A stretch of 64,000 nucleotides of DNA from positions 495,071-559,070 of the forward strand of contig MOYA01000001.1 in the NCBI GenBank assembly GCA_001899315.1. Reading direction: 5' to 3'. The position numbers and the translations under genes were made by a program. The notes beneath the pieces were generated by a model, which was not told where the DNA came from, searched no databases, and saw only the letters and a list, made by a program, of their open reading frames with translations. Numbering within the stretch: position 1 is the stretch's first letter; each line of letters opens with the position of its first letter. Shown in pieces: positions 14,624 through 22,516 of this stretch. The DNA comes from Candidatus Obscuribacter phosphatis. GTDB lineage: Bacteria > Cyanobacteriota > Vampirovibrionia > Obscuribacterales > Obscuribacteraceae.

Positions 14624-15430
14624 TTATTTTGGCTTGCGCTTTTTGTCTGTCTTTAACGATTTGTCTGCAGCACTAGATTTTGTCGACTGCTTCGACTGGC
14701 TTTGTTTTTTGCTTGCTGTAGCGCCAGTCTCTTTTGCAGAGACTTTGCCCGAATTTTTGGCGACTTTGTTCTTTTCGATCAAGACCATTCCGGGCAGACC
14801 TTTTCTGGCGGCATGGGTGAGTAACTTCATTTTCTGCTTGGGACCTTCGGCATGCAGCTTGCCGAAATCTTCTGCCTTTACTTCCACTATGTCTATTGGT
14901 TCTTTGCAATAGACCGAGAAATGGCAAGACGCCTCTAGGGCTAGGCGGGTGATCGTCACCCCGTCATCCACCAGGTCGAAGATGCCGTAGAGGCAACCTT
15001 TGGCAAAGTCTGAACCTGAGCCGCGGGCGGCGAAGCGATCGTATTCATTGACAGAGAGGTTTTGCGAAATTGAAAAAATGCTGTACGGGGTCGCGACTAG
15101 AAAAACGTTGTAAATCGCTGCAAAGGTATCTTTGCCTGTGTCTACCAGAGTGTAGTTTTTCTTTAATTCGGTGTAGAGGTCGAGAAAGAATTGAAAGACT
15201 TCGTTCCTGTTCTTGAAGGTGTTCTCCATCATCGGATGTTTAGTGCGGTAGAGATGCTCGATACAATTGTCTAGTAGGGTATAACCGCTTGTGGCAATAT
15301 AGGCATGTTTCAGTTTGATTATTTTGGAGCCGTTCACCACATCGACGGCGTACTCACTGCCGGTGGTCATCATGCGGTCTGCTCCCAGAAAAACTCTGCC
15401 GTTCTTTTTTACCGCCACAAGTATGGTCAT
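14624..15430 (-). CDS. HslV/proteasome-beta-like Ntn hydrolase with lysine-rich tail
   Basis: Residues 1-200 fit the proteasome-type N-terminal-nucleophile fold. After removal of Met the protein starts with Thr, followed by ILVAVKKNGRVFLGAD, which places Asp17 as in HslV. A lysine of the SKIIKL segment matches the Lys33 region, and ARGSGSDFAKG matches the serine-containing GSGG loop of HslV/beta subunits. So the catalytic set Thr1-Asp17-Lys-Ser looks intact. HslV is about 175 residues; this protein is 268, with an extra C-terminal tail from about 205 rich in Lys, Ser and Thr. No hslU lies nearby. AAGGAG 5 bases before the ATG fixes the start and the Thr at position 2. It may instead be an Anbu/BPH-type peptidase. 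Confidence 0.8.
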   Translation of the reverse strand: MTILVAVKKNGRVFLGADRMMTTGSEYAVDVVNGSKIIKLKHAYIATSGYTLLDNCIEHLYRTKHPMMENTFKNRNEVFQFFLDLYTELKKNYTLVDTGKDTFAAIYNVFLVATPYSIFSISQNLSVNEYDRFAARGSGSDFAKGCLYGIFDLVDDGVTITRLALEASCHFSVYCKEPIDIVEVKAEDFGKLHAEGPKQKMKLLTHAARKGLPGMVLIEKNKVAKNSGKVSAKETGATASKKQSQSKQSTKSSAADKSLKTDKKRKPK

Positions 15431-15551
15431 TTGGGCTCCTTTCGATAATTATGCGCTTCTATATTGCTATGCCCCAATCAAGTGCAAACAGATACGATTA
15501 TTTTTTCTTTTTTGGGAAAGAATATAGAATAGTCCTTGTCCGGAGGTAGCG

Positions 15552-16166
15552 ATGCAGGGGAGTGCCATGAAAAATTCGCTTTTGCTCTTGTCTTTGGCGC
15601 TGTTGCTTCAATGCCCAGCCCAGAGTCAGCCGCAATATCAAAATTATCAGCCGCAAGGCGGGGCACCAGCCGGTGGCGAGCAATTCTCCAATGCCCAAAG
15701 ACCGGCCACAGACCCGGCGATGATCAAACGTTGGTTCGCCTCTTATGATCAGGTACGCAGGCAGGCGCAGATGACTCCCTCTGAAAGGCAGCAGGCTGAT
15801 GGTCTTATGTCTCGCGGACTTTCGATGTTTGTGCCCGGGGAAGAGAAACTTGCCGGACAGAAGCTGCTCAATTCACTTGTGGCCAAATATAGCCTTGCCA
15901 TAGATCAGATGAAGCAGTTGCCGCTCTTGCCTGAAACAGAGCAGTTGCACCGCGGGTACTACCAATATTTCAGCGATGCCCGTGCTCTTTTTTCAGACTA
16001 TTTGAAAGTGCAGAACGACCCTTTGGCGAAGGACCCAAATACCGGCGAACGTTTGCTTGGTAAGGTCTTGCAGCGCAAAGTCGCTCTCACCGAACTGGAA
16101 GGCAATGTCAAAAATCTAGACAGTGAATTGCGCAATCGTCTTGGTGTGGCGCCTTATCGCTACTGA
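15552..16166 (+). CDS. Unknown exported protein
   Basis: 204 residues. A signal peptide (KNSLLLLSLALLLQCPAQS) is followed by a Gln/Pro/Tyr-rich stretch and then a helical domain (about 55-200) with no cysteine or clear active-site motif. I do not recognise the family. Two starts are possible: ATG 15552 with GGAGG at 5 bases, or ATG 15567 with GGGGAG at 5 bases; both keep the signal peptide. It stands alone between a divergent protease gene and a convergent metalloprotease gene. Confidence 0.8.
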   Translation: MQGSAMKNSLLLLSLALLLQCPAQSQPQYQNYQPQGGAPAGGEQFSNAQRPATDPAMIKRWFASYDQVRRQAQMTPSERQQADGLMSRGLSMFVPGEEKLAGQKLLNSLVAKYSLAIDQMKQLPLLPETEQLHRGYYQYFSDARALFSDYLKVQNDPLAKDPNTGERLLGKVLQRKVALTELEGNVKNLDSELRNRLGVAPYRY

Positions 16167-16183
16167 TCAGACTGGTTTAATGC

Positions 16184-16203
16184 GGCTTTAGAAGGCTTTA
16201 GAG
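16184..16203. repeat. 10-bp tandem duplication over the matrixin stop codon
   Basis: GGCTTTAGA plus A or G is repeated twice. The minus-strand stop (16198-16200) lies in the second copy, and the first copy offers another TAA in a different frame. Confidence 0.75.
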
Positions 16204-17334
16204 GGGCACATCTACTTTGCGTTGGTAAAGTCTTTCCAGTGTGTTCAAGTCTCGTTGGCTCAGTCTTGAATGTTCGTCGGTGATGCTAAACATTAGATCG
16301 CCGCGCTCGGGGCTGTGGCCAAGCAAGCCCATGGCATGTCCCAGTTCATGGGCGATTATATTTTTGGTCAGCAAATATCTGGCTTCCGGTACCTTTGAAT
16401 AGATAAGGTCGAGGTTCACCTCAATTACTTGGGGCGGCACCGTATACTTTGGTCCCAGGTTGGGAATGTAGATGGGCACAGGAATAGCGCTGATTGACAT
16501 GACAGCCAGTTTGCCCGAGGGATGCTTGGTCCATTTGGTTATAGTATGGGCGCCCAGAGTGCAGTCGTTCTTGTCCGAACTGACTCCCAGCCGGCTCCAA
16601 ATAACCTTGATGCGCGCCGATTGAGCATTGGTTTCGACAAATTTGACTTTAGCGCCCCGGCTCTCCCAGTCGAAGAAGCCTTCTCTAACGGCTTTCATCA
16701 GGGACTGGTCTTGTATGGGGGTGATATAGACAGTGATGGGCATTGAGGCAAAGCGAAAAGTGCGGTTCTTGCTTGCCGCCATCACTTGTTCTAGATAATC
16801 GCTTGTCTCTTTGGTCACTTCACCGCCTTTACTGATGCGAAAGAAGTGCGGCGGCGTGGTGTTCTCTGCCGGCAAGATAGATTCGATATGGGCGTTTGCC
16901 AGCATTTCTCTTACTTTTGCTAGTTTTTCACTGCTCAGCTTTTCAGCCGGTAAATTTTCTTGGTCGAAGGCTTCTCTTGGGCTCTCTTGGGGCTTGTTGC
17001 CGCTCTTGAGTAAGTCTGTGAGCCCATTGATGCGAGTAATGATTGAACCTGGCTGGGGGCAGCCAAAAACTGTTTTTTCTAGTCTTTCAGTGCGCACCAA
17101 AAGCGGCAGGTTGGGTTCAATTGCAAGCCCGGCTTTGACTTCCAGCTCTTGCAAAATCTCAGGGAAAGACTTTTCGCTTGCCTGAGCTAGAACTGCTGTG
17201 CAATCTGATTGCAAAAGGCAGGGCAAGACACCAAACGACAAGACAAAAAATGGCAATACTAAAAATGGCAACACAGTAAGCGGCAACACAGAGAACGGCA
17301 TAAATAGGGCTAGAGAGATAGGCAGTTTTTTCAT
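16198..17334 (-). CDS. Matrixin-type (M10A) zinc metalloprotease, exported
   Basis: 378 residues with an N-terminal hydrophobic export signal, a propeptide-like region with one cysteine in FGCPQPG (about residue 92), and a C-terminal catalytic domain with HELGHAMGLLGH at 329-340 followed by SPERGDLMFS, whose methionine is the Met-turn. The zinc ligands are H329, H333 and H340, with E330 as the base; the spacing to the last His is one residue longer than the usual HExxHxxGxxH, a variant I believe also occurs in cyanobacterial matrixins. FGCPQPG may work as a cysteine switch. The signal region is built from a five-residue repeat (see 17221-17310). Confidence 0.88.
   Translation of the reverse strand: MKKLPISLALFMPFSVLPLTVLPFLVLPFFVLSFGVLPCLLQSDCTAVLAQASEKSFPEILQELEVKAGLAIEPNLPLLVRTERLEKTVFGCPQPGSIITRINGLTDLLKSGNKPQESPREAFDQENLPAEKLSSEKLAKVREMLANAHIESILPAENTTPPHFFRISKGGEVTKETSDYLEQVMAASKNRTFRFASMPITVYITPIQDQSLMKAVREGFFDWESRGAKVKFVETNAQSARIKVIWSRLGVSSDKNDCTLGAHTITKWTKHPSGKLAVMSISAIPVPIYIPNLGPKYTVPPQVIEVNLDLIYSKVPEARYLLTKNIIAHELGHAMGLLGHSPERGDLMFSITDEHSRLSQRDLNTLERLYQRKVDVPL
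17221..17310 (-). repeat. Six 15-bp repeats encoding a pentapeptide-repeat signal peptide
   Basis: Six in-frame 15-bp units share a CGGCAA-like core on the plus strand. They encode the series FMPFS-VLPLT-VLPFL-VLPFF-VLSFG-VLPCL in the hydrophobic leader of the matrixin. The units have diverged at a few bases each. Confidence 0.85.
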
Positions 17335-17427
17335 TGATGCAAGTTTCTGAATTTGCGGCTTTCGATGCCGATTTTCTATGCTAACTTTTTAAGTCAAATT
17401 TCACTAGGTAAATTATTCTGGCCCGAT

Positions 17428-17460
17428 TTTCTAGACAGACTTTCTAAACAGATACTCTAG
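17428..17460. repeat. 13-bp degenerate tandem repeat at the end of the 17457 gene
   Basis: TTTCTAGACAGA and TTTCTAAACAGA follow each other (17428-17453), and a partial third unit ACTCTAG contains the minus-strand stop codon. A/T-rich sequence lies beyond it. Confidence 0.6.
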
Positions 17461-18020
17461 CCAAGTTCTTGCATGGCTTCGTCTATAAACTGGCAAAGCT
17501 TGATGCGCACTGCTTCGGCTATACGGCTTAGTTCGCGGGCAAAGCAGTAAAACTCGGCGCCGGTTTCAAGGTCATGACTCATCGAAAAGAGGGCGCCTTC
17601 TTGGTCTTCCATCTCTTGCAGTTGGGCTTCCAACTGCTGCAGACCAATATTGCAAAAAATACTCTTTTCTAAGAGCTGTGGGGCTGCGACCGTGGTTATG
17701 CCGCCGCTTTCATTGAGCTTACCCCAGGTACCCTGCAAATAACGATAGCGGGGCGAGGTTAGTTTCTCTTCTTCGTGCTGTTTGCGGGCTGGCGACCAGA
17801 GCATGACTATGCGAGGGAAGACATTTTTCTTTGGCTCAGGTGGCGAGAACTCTTCCAAGTCTTCCGGTCGATAACCCAAAAGTTCGCGATTGAGCCAGAG
17901 AAGGCGGCTTTCGGGTAGATGCCCGCGCAGGGCTCTCAAAGTAAGCAGTAGTCCGTCCGATACTGTCAGCTCTTTTGTAGAAAGCTGAGACTTTATGCGG
18001 AACAATTGCTCAGTAGGCAT
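17457..18020 (-). CDS. Unknown protein, possible AbiTii-like domain
   Basis: 187 residues from ATG 18020; a TTG at 18098 would add 26 poorly supported residues. The first 60 residues (SKLSTKELTVSDG-type helix, then LLWLNRELLGY and the following proline-rich EEFSPPEPKKNVFPR) resemble the AbiTii domain, whose hallmark is a WxxxEL-GY helix end. The rest is helical with one long coil (QQLEAQLQEMEDQEGALF). AbiTii is named from abortive-infection toxins, but the domain also occurs in unrelated proteins. The match is by eye only. No partner antitoxin gene can be seen next to it. Confidence 0.5.
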   Translation of the reverse strand: MPTEQLFRIKSQLSTKELTVSDGLLLTLRALRGHLPESRLLWLNRELLGYRPEDLEEFSPPEPKKNVFPRIVMLWSPARKQHEEEKLTSPRYRYLQGTWGKLNESGGITTVAAPQLLEKSIFCNIGLQQLEAQLQEMEDQEGALFSMSHDLETGAEFYCFARELSRIAEAVRIKLCQFIDEAMQELG

Positions 18021-18189
18021 AAAAACTGATGTCCTGAATATTTTGCTTTGTTCACTATAGCCGACTTTTAGTGGCTTTTGCCTTAATTCTCTTCCCAACC
18101 TTCAAAAATGGCTGTTTTATGATAGTTTTGAAGAATACCCTGGCAGTTTGCTTTAAGCCGAGATTGAGTCTGACTGAGATTGCTTCCTG

Positions 18190-18489
18190 ATGGATGATCG
18201 ATTACGAGAATTGGCCGAGTCCCGATACGGACAAACAGAGTATTTGAGAGTACTCTTCGAACTTGCTCTAGAAGACAATTGGTTCGACCTGCAGCATATG
18301 ATTCAGCATGACATGGCTAAGGCCATTCTGGCCGATTATTCCTATGAAAAAGGTCTGGGTTATCTCAACCAAGAAATATTCTTCGATTTTTGGGAAGAAG
18401 TAATCGAGATCGGCTGGTCTATATTCTGCAGACATACTGGTCTCGGCCGCGAAAGAGTAGACAGCGCTCTGGCGGCTTTACGGCAATAA
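18190..18489 (+). CDS. Small conserved-looking soluble protein, unknown
   Basis: 99 acidic, helical residues rich in Trp, Phe and Tyr (WFDLQHMIQHDM; FFDFWEEVIEIGWSIF), with no signal peptide and no metal motif that I can name. ATG 18190 has no strong ribosome binding site. It is convergent with the next gene; an 8-bp hairpin lies between them. Coding character is good but the function is unknown. Confidence 0.65.
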   Translation: MDDRLRELAESRYGQTEYLRVLFELALEDNWFDLQHMIQHDMAKAILADYSYEKGLGYLNQEIFFDFWEEVIEIGWSIFCRHTGLGRERVDSALAALRQ

Positions 18490-18514
18490 GTTAATAGGTC
18501 AACAAGTTAATAGG
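18488..18514. repeat. 16-bp-period direct repeat after the 18190 gene
   Basis: AAGTTAATAGG occurs at 18488-18498 and again 16 bases later (18504-18514). It starts on the stop codon (18487-18489) and supplies several further stops. Confidence 0.75.
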
Positions 18515-18531
18515 CTCGGTTTTAGCCTATT
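18509..18531. terminator. Hairpin between convergent genes
   Basis: AATAGGCT (18509-18516) and AGCCTATT (18524-18531) form a perfect 8-bp stem with a 7-base loop, located exactly between two convergent genes and covering the stop codon of the minus-strand gene. A classical T-run is missing, so termination is likely but not certain. Confidence 0.5.
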
Positions 18532-18868
18532 TCAGAAAGAATTTTAGGCTGGGTACTTCATTGAAGAGGGGCATTTCGACATTCTTGCCCGAGCGTCCCC
18601 GCCCGTTTATTTGGTCCAGTCTTTCCATGCGCACGTCCATGACGTCTTGCAGATAGCCCTGTCTCAAATCATGAGCCAATTCCATTATGTAAGCCTGGTC
18701 GGCACTGTCATGATGGCAGTCCTGGTTGTCTTTGTCATTTTGGCGAGCATCAGAACGATTTTTCAAAACATTCAATAGACTGCCGTAAGAAACAGCCTCG
18801 GGTATTCTCGGCTGGTTTGCTCCCGGTTTGGTGCTACCTAAGTCATCAAAATCGTTGGAATAATTCAT
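18527..18868 (-). CDS. Small hydrophilic protein, unknown
   Basis: 113 residues, rich in Asp, Asn and Arg, with no hydrophobic segment. There is a histidine/aspartate cluster DNQDCHHDSADQ near the middle. GAGGGCGAG lies before ATG 18868. I do not recognise it; it could be a regulatory or accessory protein. The stop codon overlaps the 18509-18531 hairpin. Confidence 0.5.
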   Translation of the reverse strand: MNYSNDFDDLGSTKPGANQPRIPEAVSYGSLLNVLKNRSDARQNDKDNQDCHHDSADQAYIMELAHDLRQGYLQDVMDVRMERLDQINGRGRSGKNVEMPLFNEVPSLKFFLK

Positions 18869-19007
18869 CTATGCTCGCCCTCGCTTCACTACTTCAAGTA
18901 AAAGGGGCTTGAGCTTTAGAGGGAAGAGTTTCTTTCTAATGTTAAGGTCAGATGGCAGATAATTTATTAAGTAGGGCGTTCTTGAGCCAGTTATCTTTTC
19001 TAGATAT

Positions 19008-20120
19008 CTATTGAACCTTGTACTTAAAGACCACCGCTAAACCGCTGGGGAAGTTTCCTTCTTTATCGCTCACCTGGTTGGGGCGGTCGGAAGCAAGCGA
19101 CCAAACACCGGGGTTATCGGCCAATATATCGACAACCACCCGGTCGGATGGATTGAGATTGACAGTGTCTCTGATAACATGCGGCTCCAGAGGGTCTGAG
19201 CCATTGCTCGCCACGACTTCTAGGCGGTGACCGCTTAGATGTAAGGGCACCGCTTGGTCGCTCAAGTTGAAAATGTGCAGCCTTAGCCTTTTGCCCGGGC
19301 TGGTTTCTATGGCTGGTATATGCGGTGCCGTCTTGCCGTTGATCACCAGCACATCTTGGGCTTTTTGCCCGCTTTCTTTGCCGGCAGCCACAGTAACTTT
19401 ATTGATAAACAAAGACAGTTCTTGGTCGGGCGAGCGGCTGTTCAAGCGCGGATGGACAATAATTGCGCCATATAGCCCCAGATCGCGTTGTTTGAGATGC
19501 ATCACCTGGGGATGATAATAGCCCGAAGCTTGCACCGTCGGAATAAATTGATAGGCATAGATTTCACCCGGGCGCAGATAGCGTTCCGATTTGGGCTGGC
19601 TATCTTTAGTTGCCGCTGTGCCGGCCCTTGGTAGTCCGTCCACTGTGTGAGGCAAAACCAAACCATGGAAGTGTAGGCTGGTCGGCACTGTCAGTTCGTT
19701 GTGTAGGACAATTCTAGTCGGCTCGCCTTCTTTTAGATGTAGTTCGGGTCCGGGTACCTGTCCGTTATAGGTGAGACAATGGGCTTTCTTGCCCCCGCCC
19801 AGGTCGATGTCTTTCTCTTTGGCAAAGAGATGCACTTCATGAACCGGCTGTCCGGCACCAGCCATGGGGCGCTCTTGCATCGTCTGGGTCAGTTCGCTCA
19901 TCGAGCGCATAGCATCGTTGACTTCGCCCTTGATAGAGCGCAGTTCCTGCTTCATCTTTTCTAGTTCTTGTTTTTCTTTGGCTTGTTCTGCCGCTAAATC
20001 ATCTACTTCATTAAACTGAGCCATAGCCGGGCTGCCGCCAAGCAAAATCAATAAAGAAAGCAGACCTACCAGTGCGCGGGCCACTGTTTTTGCTTGACCG
20101 AGCTTTTGCTCTTGGGACAT
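19008..20120 (-). CDS. Multicopper-oxidase-fold exported protein with most copper ligands lost
   Basis: 370 residues: signal peptide ending PAMAQ, a coiled coil (about 40-85), then two cupredoxin domains of the laccase/CopA/nitrite-reductase family. The first copper motif is intact (SLHFHGL). The second, normally WYHSH, reads YYHPQ. The third, normally HPxHLHGH, reads VPLHLSGH, and the fourth (HCHxxxH) is missing, replaced by PGVWSLASDRPN. So the type 1 site and most of the trinuclear centre are gone, and oxidase activity is unlikely. The gene starts 2 bases after the USP stop and is translated with it. Confidence 0.88.
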   Translation of the reverse strand: MSQEQKLGQAKTVARALVGLLSLLILLGGSPAMAQFNEVDDLAAEQAKEKQELEKMKQELRSIKGEVNDAMRSMSELTQTMQERPMAGAGQPVHEVHLFAKEKDIDLGGGKKAHCLTYNGQVPGPELHLKEGEPTRIVLHNELTVPTSLHFHGLVLPHTVDGLPRAGTAATKDSQPKSERYLRPGEIYAYQFIPTVQASGYYHPQVMHLKQRDLGLYGAIIVHPRLNSRSPDQELSLFINKVTVAAGKESGQKAQDVLVINGKTAPHIPAIETSPGKRLRLHIFNLSDQAVPLHLSGHRLEVVASNGSDPLEPHVIRDTVNLNPSDRVVVDILADNPGVWSLASDRPNQVSDKEGNFPSGLAVVFKYKVQ

Positions 20121-20122
20121 GG

Positions 20123-21040
20123 TTAATGCCGTGCCACCACTGTCGATACCGGTGCCTGCGATACCACCCGCTCACAAATATGTCCCATGAGGAAGTGCTT
20201 GATTGCTCCGCCGCCCTGGGCGCCAATAACAATCAAGTCGCTCGACTTTTCGTGGGCTAACTTTAGAATCTCGGCATCTGGGCGACCCGCCTTGAGATTG
20301 AGAGTGATTTTCTTGAAACCGGCATCGCCTAAATGTTTCTGGGCCGAGGCGAGATAAACTTCGCCTTCCATCATGAGATTTTCCTGCATGGCCGTGACAA
20401 AAGAAAAGGGCGTCACCGAGGCGATGATTTTGGAAACGTTCACCACATAGGTGAGGTGTAGCTGTGCTTTTTCTCGGTCGAGGGCAAGTAAGTCTAAAGT
20501 TTTGCCGATGCTCTCAAGACATTGATTGGAGCCGTCTAGACCGATGGTGACTGAGCGCTCGCTTGTGGCGAAGGCCGCTTCTTTGCCCGGGCGCAAAAGC
20601 AAGACCGAGACTGGGCTGTGTCTAGCCACATGATGGCTGACCCGGCTCAGGAAAAGACTATCGTGATGTTTGCTCTGGGCTAAGACCACCACTTGTGCCT
20701 GGTTGTCTTTGCCGACTGTTTCTATCATCTGTGCCGGCGGTCCCGAGACTATTTCACACTTGACCGTGGCGCCGAATTTTTCAAAATTTTTCTTGACGGC
20801 ATCGAGAATTTTCGCTGCTCTTCTTTCCACCACATGGGAAAGATCTTCTGGAAAATCGGCTTGCGCCTTCAGGACCTGCTCAAAGGAAGGCAATTCTTCC
20901 TTGACGTAAAGTAAGGTAACCTGGCTTTGATCGAGGGGCAGGAGGGCGGCGACCTTCTCTACTTCCACAAGCTCTTTAGCGGCCTTCGCTTCATCTTTGT
21001 TGGTCGATTGGGCCACATCGATTGCTACCAAAATATTCAT
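20123..21040 (-). CDS. Tandem universal stress protein
   Basis: 305 residues from ATG 21040 (GGAAG 6 bases upstream; a TTG two codons earlier is possible). Two UspA domains: about 1-150 (NILVAIDVAQST; VVVLAQSKHHDSLFLSRVSHHVARHSPVSVLLLRP) and about 160-305 (VTIGLDGS; DLIVIGAQGGGAIKHFLMGHICERVVSQAPVSTVVAR). The second domain keeps the GxxG-x(9)-G[ST]-like ATP-binding region in modified form (GAQGGG). It forms an operon with the copper-oxidase-fold gene downstream. Its substrate or signal is not visible. Confidence 0.9.
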   Translation of the reverse strand: MNILVAIDVAQSTNKDEAKAAKELVEVEKVAALLPLDQSQVTLLYVKEELPSFEQVLKAQADFPEDLSHVVERRAAKILDAVKKNFEKFGATVKCEIVSGPPAQMIETVGKDNQAQVVVLAQSKHHDSLFLSRVSHHVARHSPVSVLLLRPGKEAAFATSERSVTIGLDGSNQCLESIGKTLDLLALDREKAQLHLTYVVNVSKIIASVTPFSFVTAMQENLMMEGEVYLASAQKHLGDAGFKKITLNLKAGRPDAEILKLAHEKSSDLIVIGAQGGGAIKHFLMGHICERVVSQAPVSTVVARH

Positions 21041-21220
21041 TGTCAACTTCCGAGTCAGTTTTAGTTTTCGCCTGCAAATAACGGGCAGATTTTACAGGAC
21101 TACTGGCATCTATATACGGTCATTAAATTAATTCATTTCTTTGCGAATTTTCTTGACGAGAGCACCCGCTTGAAAGCGTCACTTGAGAAAATATTCTTTC
21201 ACTGATAAGGAATTCATAGG

Positions 21221-22516
21221 GTGATAGAACGTTACACTCGCGCCGAGATGGGCGCTATTTGGTCTCTTGAAAGCAAGTTTCAGACCTTTTTAGATGTCGA
21301 GCTGGCTGTAATGGAAGCGCAGTGCGAAATGGGGCTTGTTCCAGCTGAGGCGCTGGCTGAAGTCAAGGCCAAGGCTCGCTTTGATGTCAAAAGGATCGAT
21401 GAGATCGAAGCCGAGGTCAGGCATGATGTCATTGCTTTTCTAACCAATATATCCGAGAACGTCGGTGAGGCGGCTCGCTTCGTCCATATGGGTTTGACCA
21501 GCTCGGATGTCATTGACACGGCGCTGGCTTTGCAACTTTTGCGTGCCTCCCAAATTTTGCTGCGTGAGCTTGATAGATTGACCGAAGCCGTCATCGGTCA
21601 GGCGCGCAAACATAAGCACACTGTCATGGTCGGACGCTCTCACGGCATCCATGCCGAGCCAATCACTTTCGGCTTCAAGATGGCGGTCTGGGTGGAAGAA
21701 TTACGTCGTCATAAAGTACGCCTGGAACAGGCTATCGAAATGATATCTGTCGGGCAGATGAGTGGTCCGGTCGGTACCTTTTCCAATATTTCACCGGAAG
21801 TAGAAGAGCGGGCTTTGAAGCATCTTGGCTTGAAGCCGGCCAAAGTTTCTACTCAGATTATTCAAAGAGACAGGCATGGCCAGTTTATGAATACTTTGGC
21901 CTTGATTGCCTCCTCGCTTGAGAAGTTTTCAGTAGAGATAAGACATCTGCAGCGCACCGATGTATTGGAAGCCGAAGAGCCTTTCCATGCCGGGCAAAAA
22001 GGTTCTTCCGCCATGCCGCATAAGCGCAATCCGGTGGCCACCGAAAATATCAGCGGCTTGGCCAGGGTGGTGCGCGCCAATGCTCTGGCGGCAATGGAAA
22101 ATGTCGCCCTCTGGCATGAGCGAGACATTTCGCACAGTTCGGTAGAGCGCATAATTTTGCCTGATTCGACTATCTTGCTTGACTATATGATGGCTCGTCT
22201 AGCTGGAGTGATCGAAGGCTTGGTGGTCTATCCCGAAAATATGCTGCGCAATATGGATGTTTTCGGCGGGGTTATTTTCTCGCAGGCGGTGCTCTTGAAG
22301 CTAGTCGATAAGGGGCTCAGCCGTGAAGATTCTTATAAGCTTGTGCAGGAAAATGCGATGAAGGCTTGGAATAAAGCCGGCGGCAATTTTAGAGATAATC
22401 TCAAAAGCGACGAGCGCGTGGTCAAGCATCTAAGCACAAGCGAGATAGAAAGCTGTTTTGACCCAGCTGCCTATTTGAAAAATATCGATTATGTTTTTGA
22501 AAGGGCGGCGATTTGA
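21221..22516 (+). CDS. purB: Adenylosuccinate lyase
   Basis: This enzyme splits SAICAR and adenylosuccinate with release of fumarate in purine synthesis. It has 431 residues, the usual length of the bacterial short type. The fumarase/aspartase signature GSSAMPHKRNP is present, as are the catalytic regions HMGLTSSD and GRSHGIHAEP. The GTG start has AAGGAA about 8 bases upstream. The stop overlaps the TTG start of malQ by 4 bases, so the two are translationally coupled although they act in different pathways. Confidence 0.97.
   Translation: MIERYTRAEMGAIWSLESKFQTFLDVELAVMEAQCEMGLVPAEALAEVKAKARFDVKRIDEIEAEVRHDVIAFLTNISENVGEAARFVHMGLTSSDVIDTALALQLLRASQILLRELDRLTEAVIGQARKHKHTVMVGRSHGIHAEPITFGFKMAVWVEELRRHKVRLEQAIEMISVGQMSGPVGTFSNISPEVEERALKHLGLKPAKVSTQIIQRDRHGQFMNTLALIASSLEKFSVEIRHLQRTDVLEAEEPFHAGQKGSSAMPHKRNPVATENISGLARVVRANALAAMENVALWHERDISHSSVERIILPDSTILLDYMMARLAGVIEGLVVYPENMLRNMDVFGGVIFSQAVLLKLVDKGLSREDSYKLVQENAMKAWNKAGGNFRDNLKSDERVVKHLSTSEIESCFDPAAYLKNIDYVFERAAI

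Noticed and set aside
19008..20120. Copper-containing nitrite reductase that would complete denitrification
   Set aside because: The copper ligand motifs are mostly missing, so it cannot serve as NirK.
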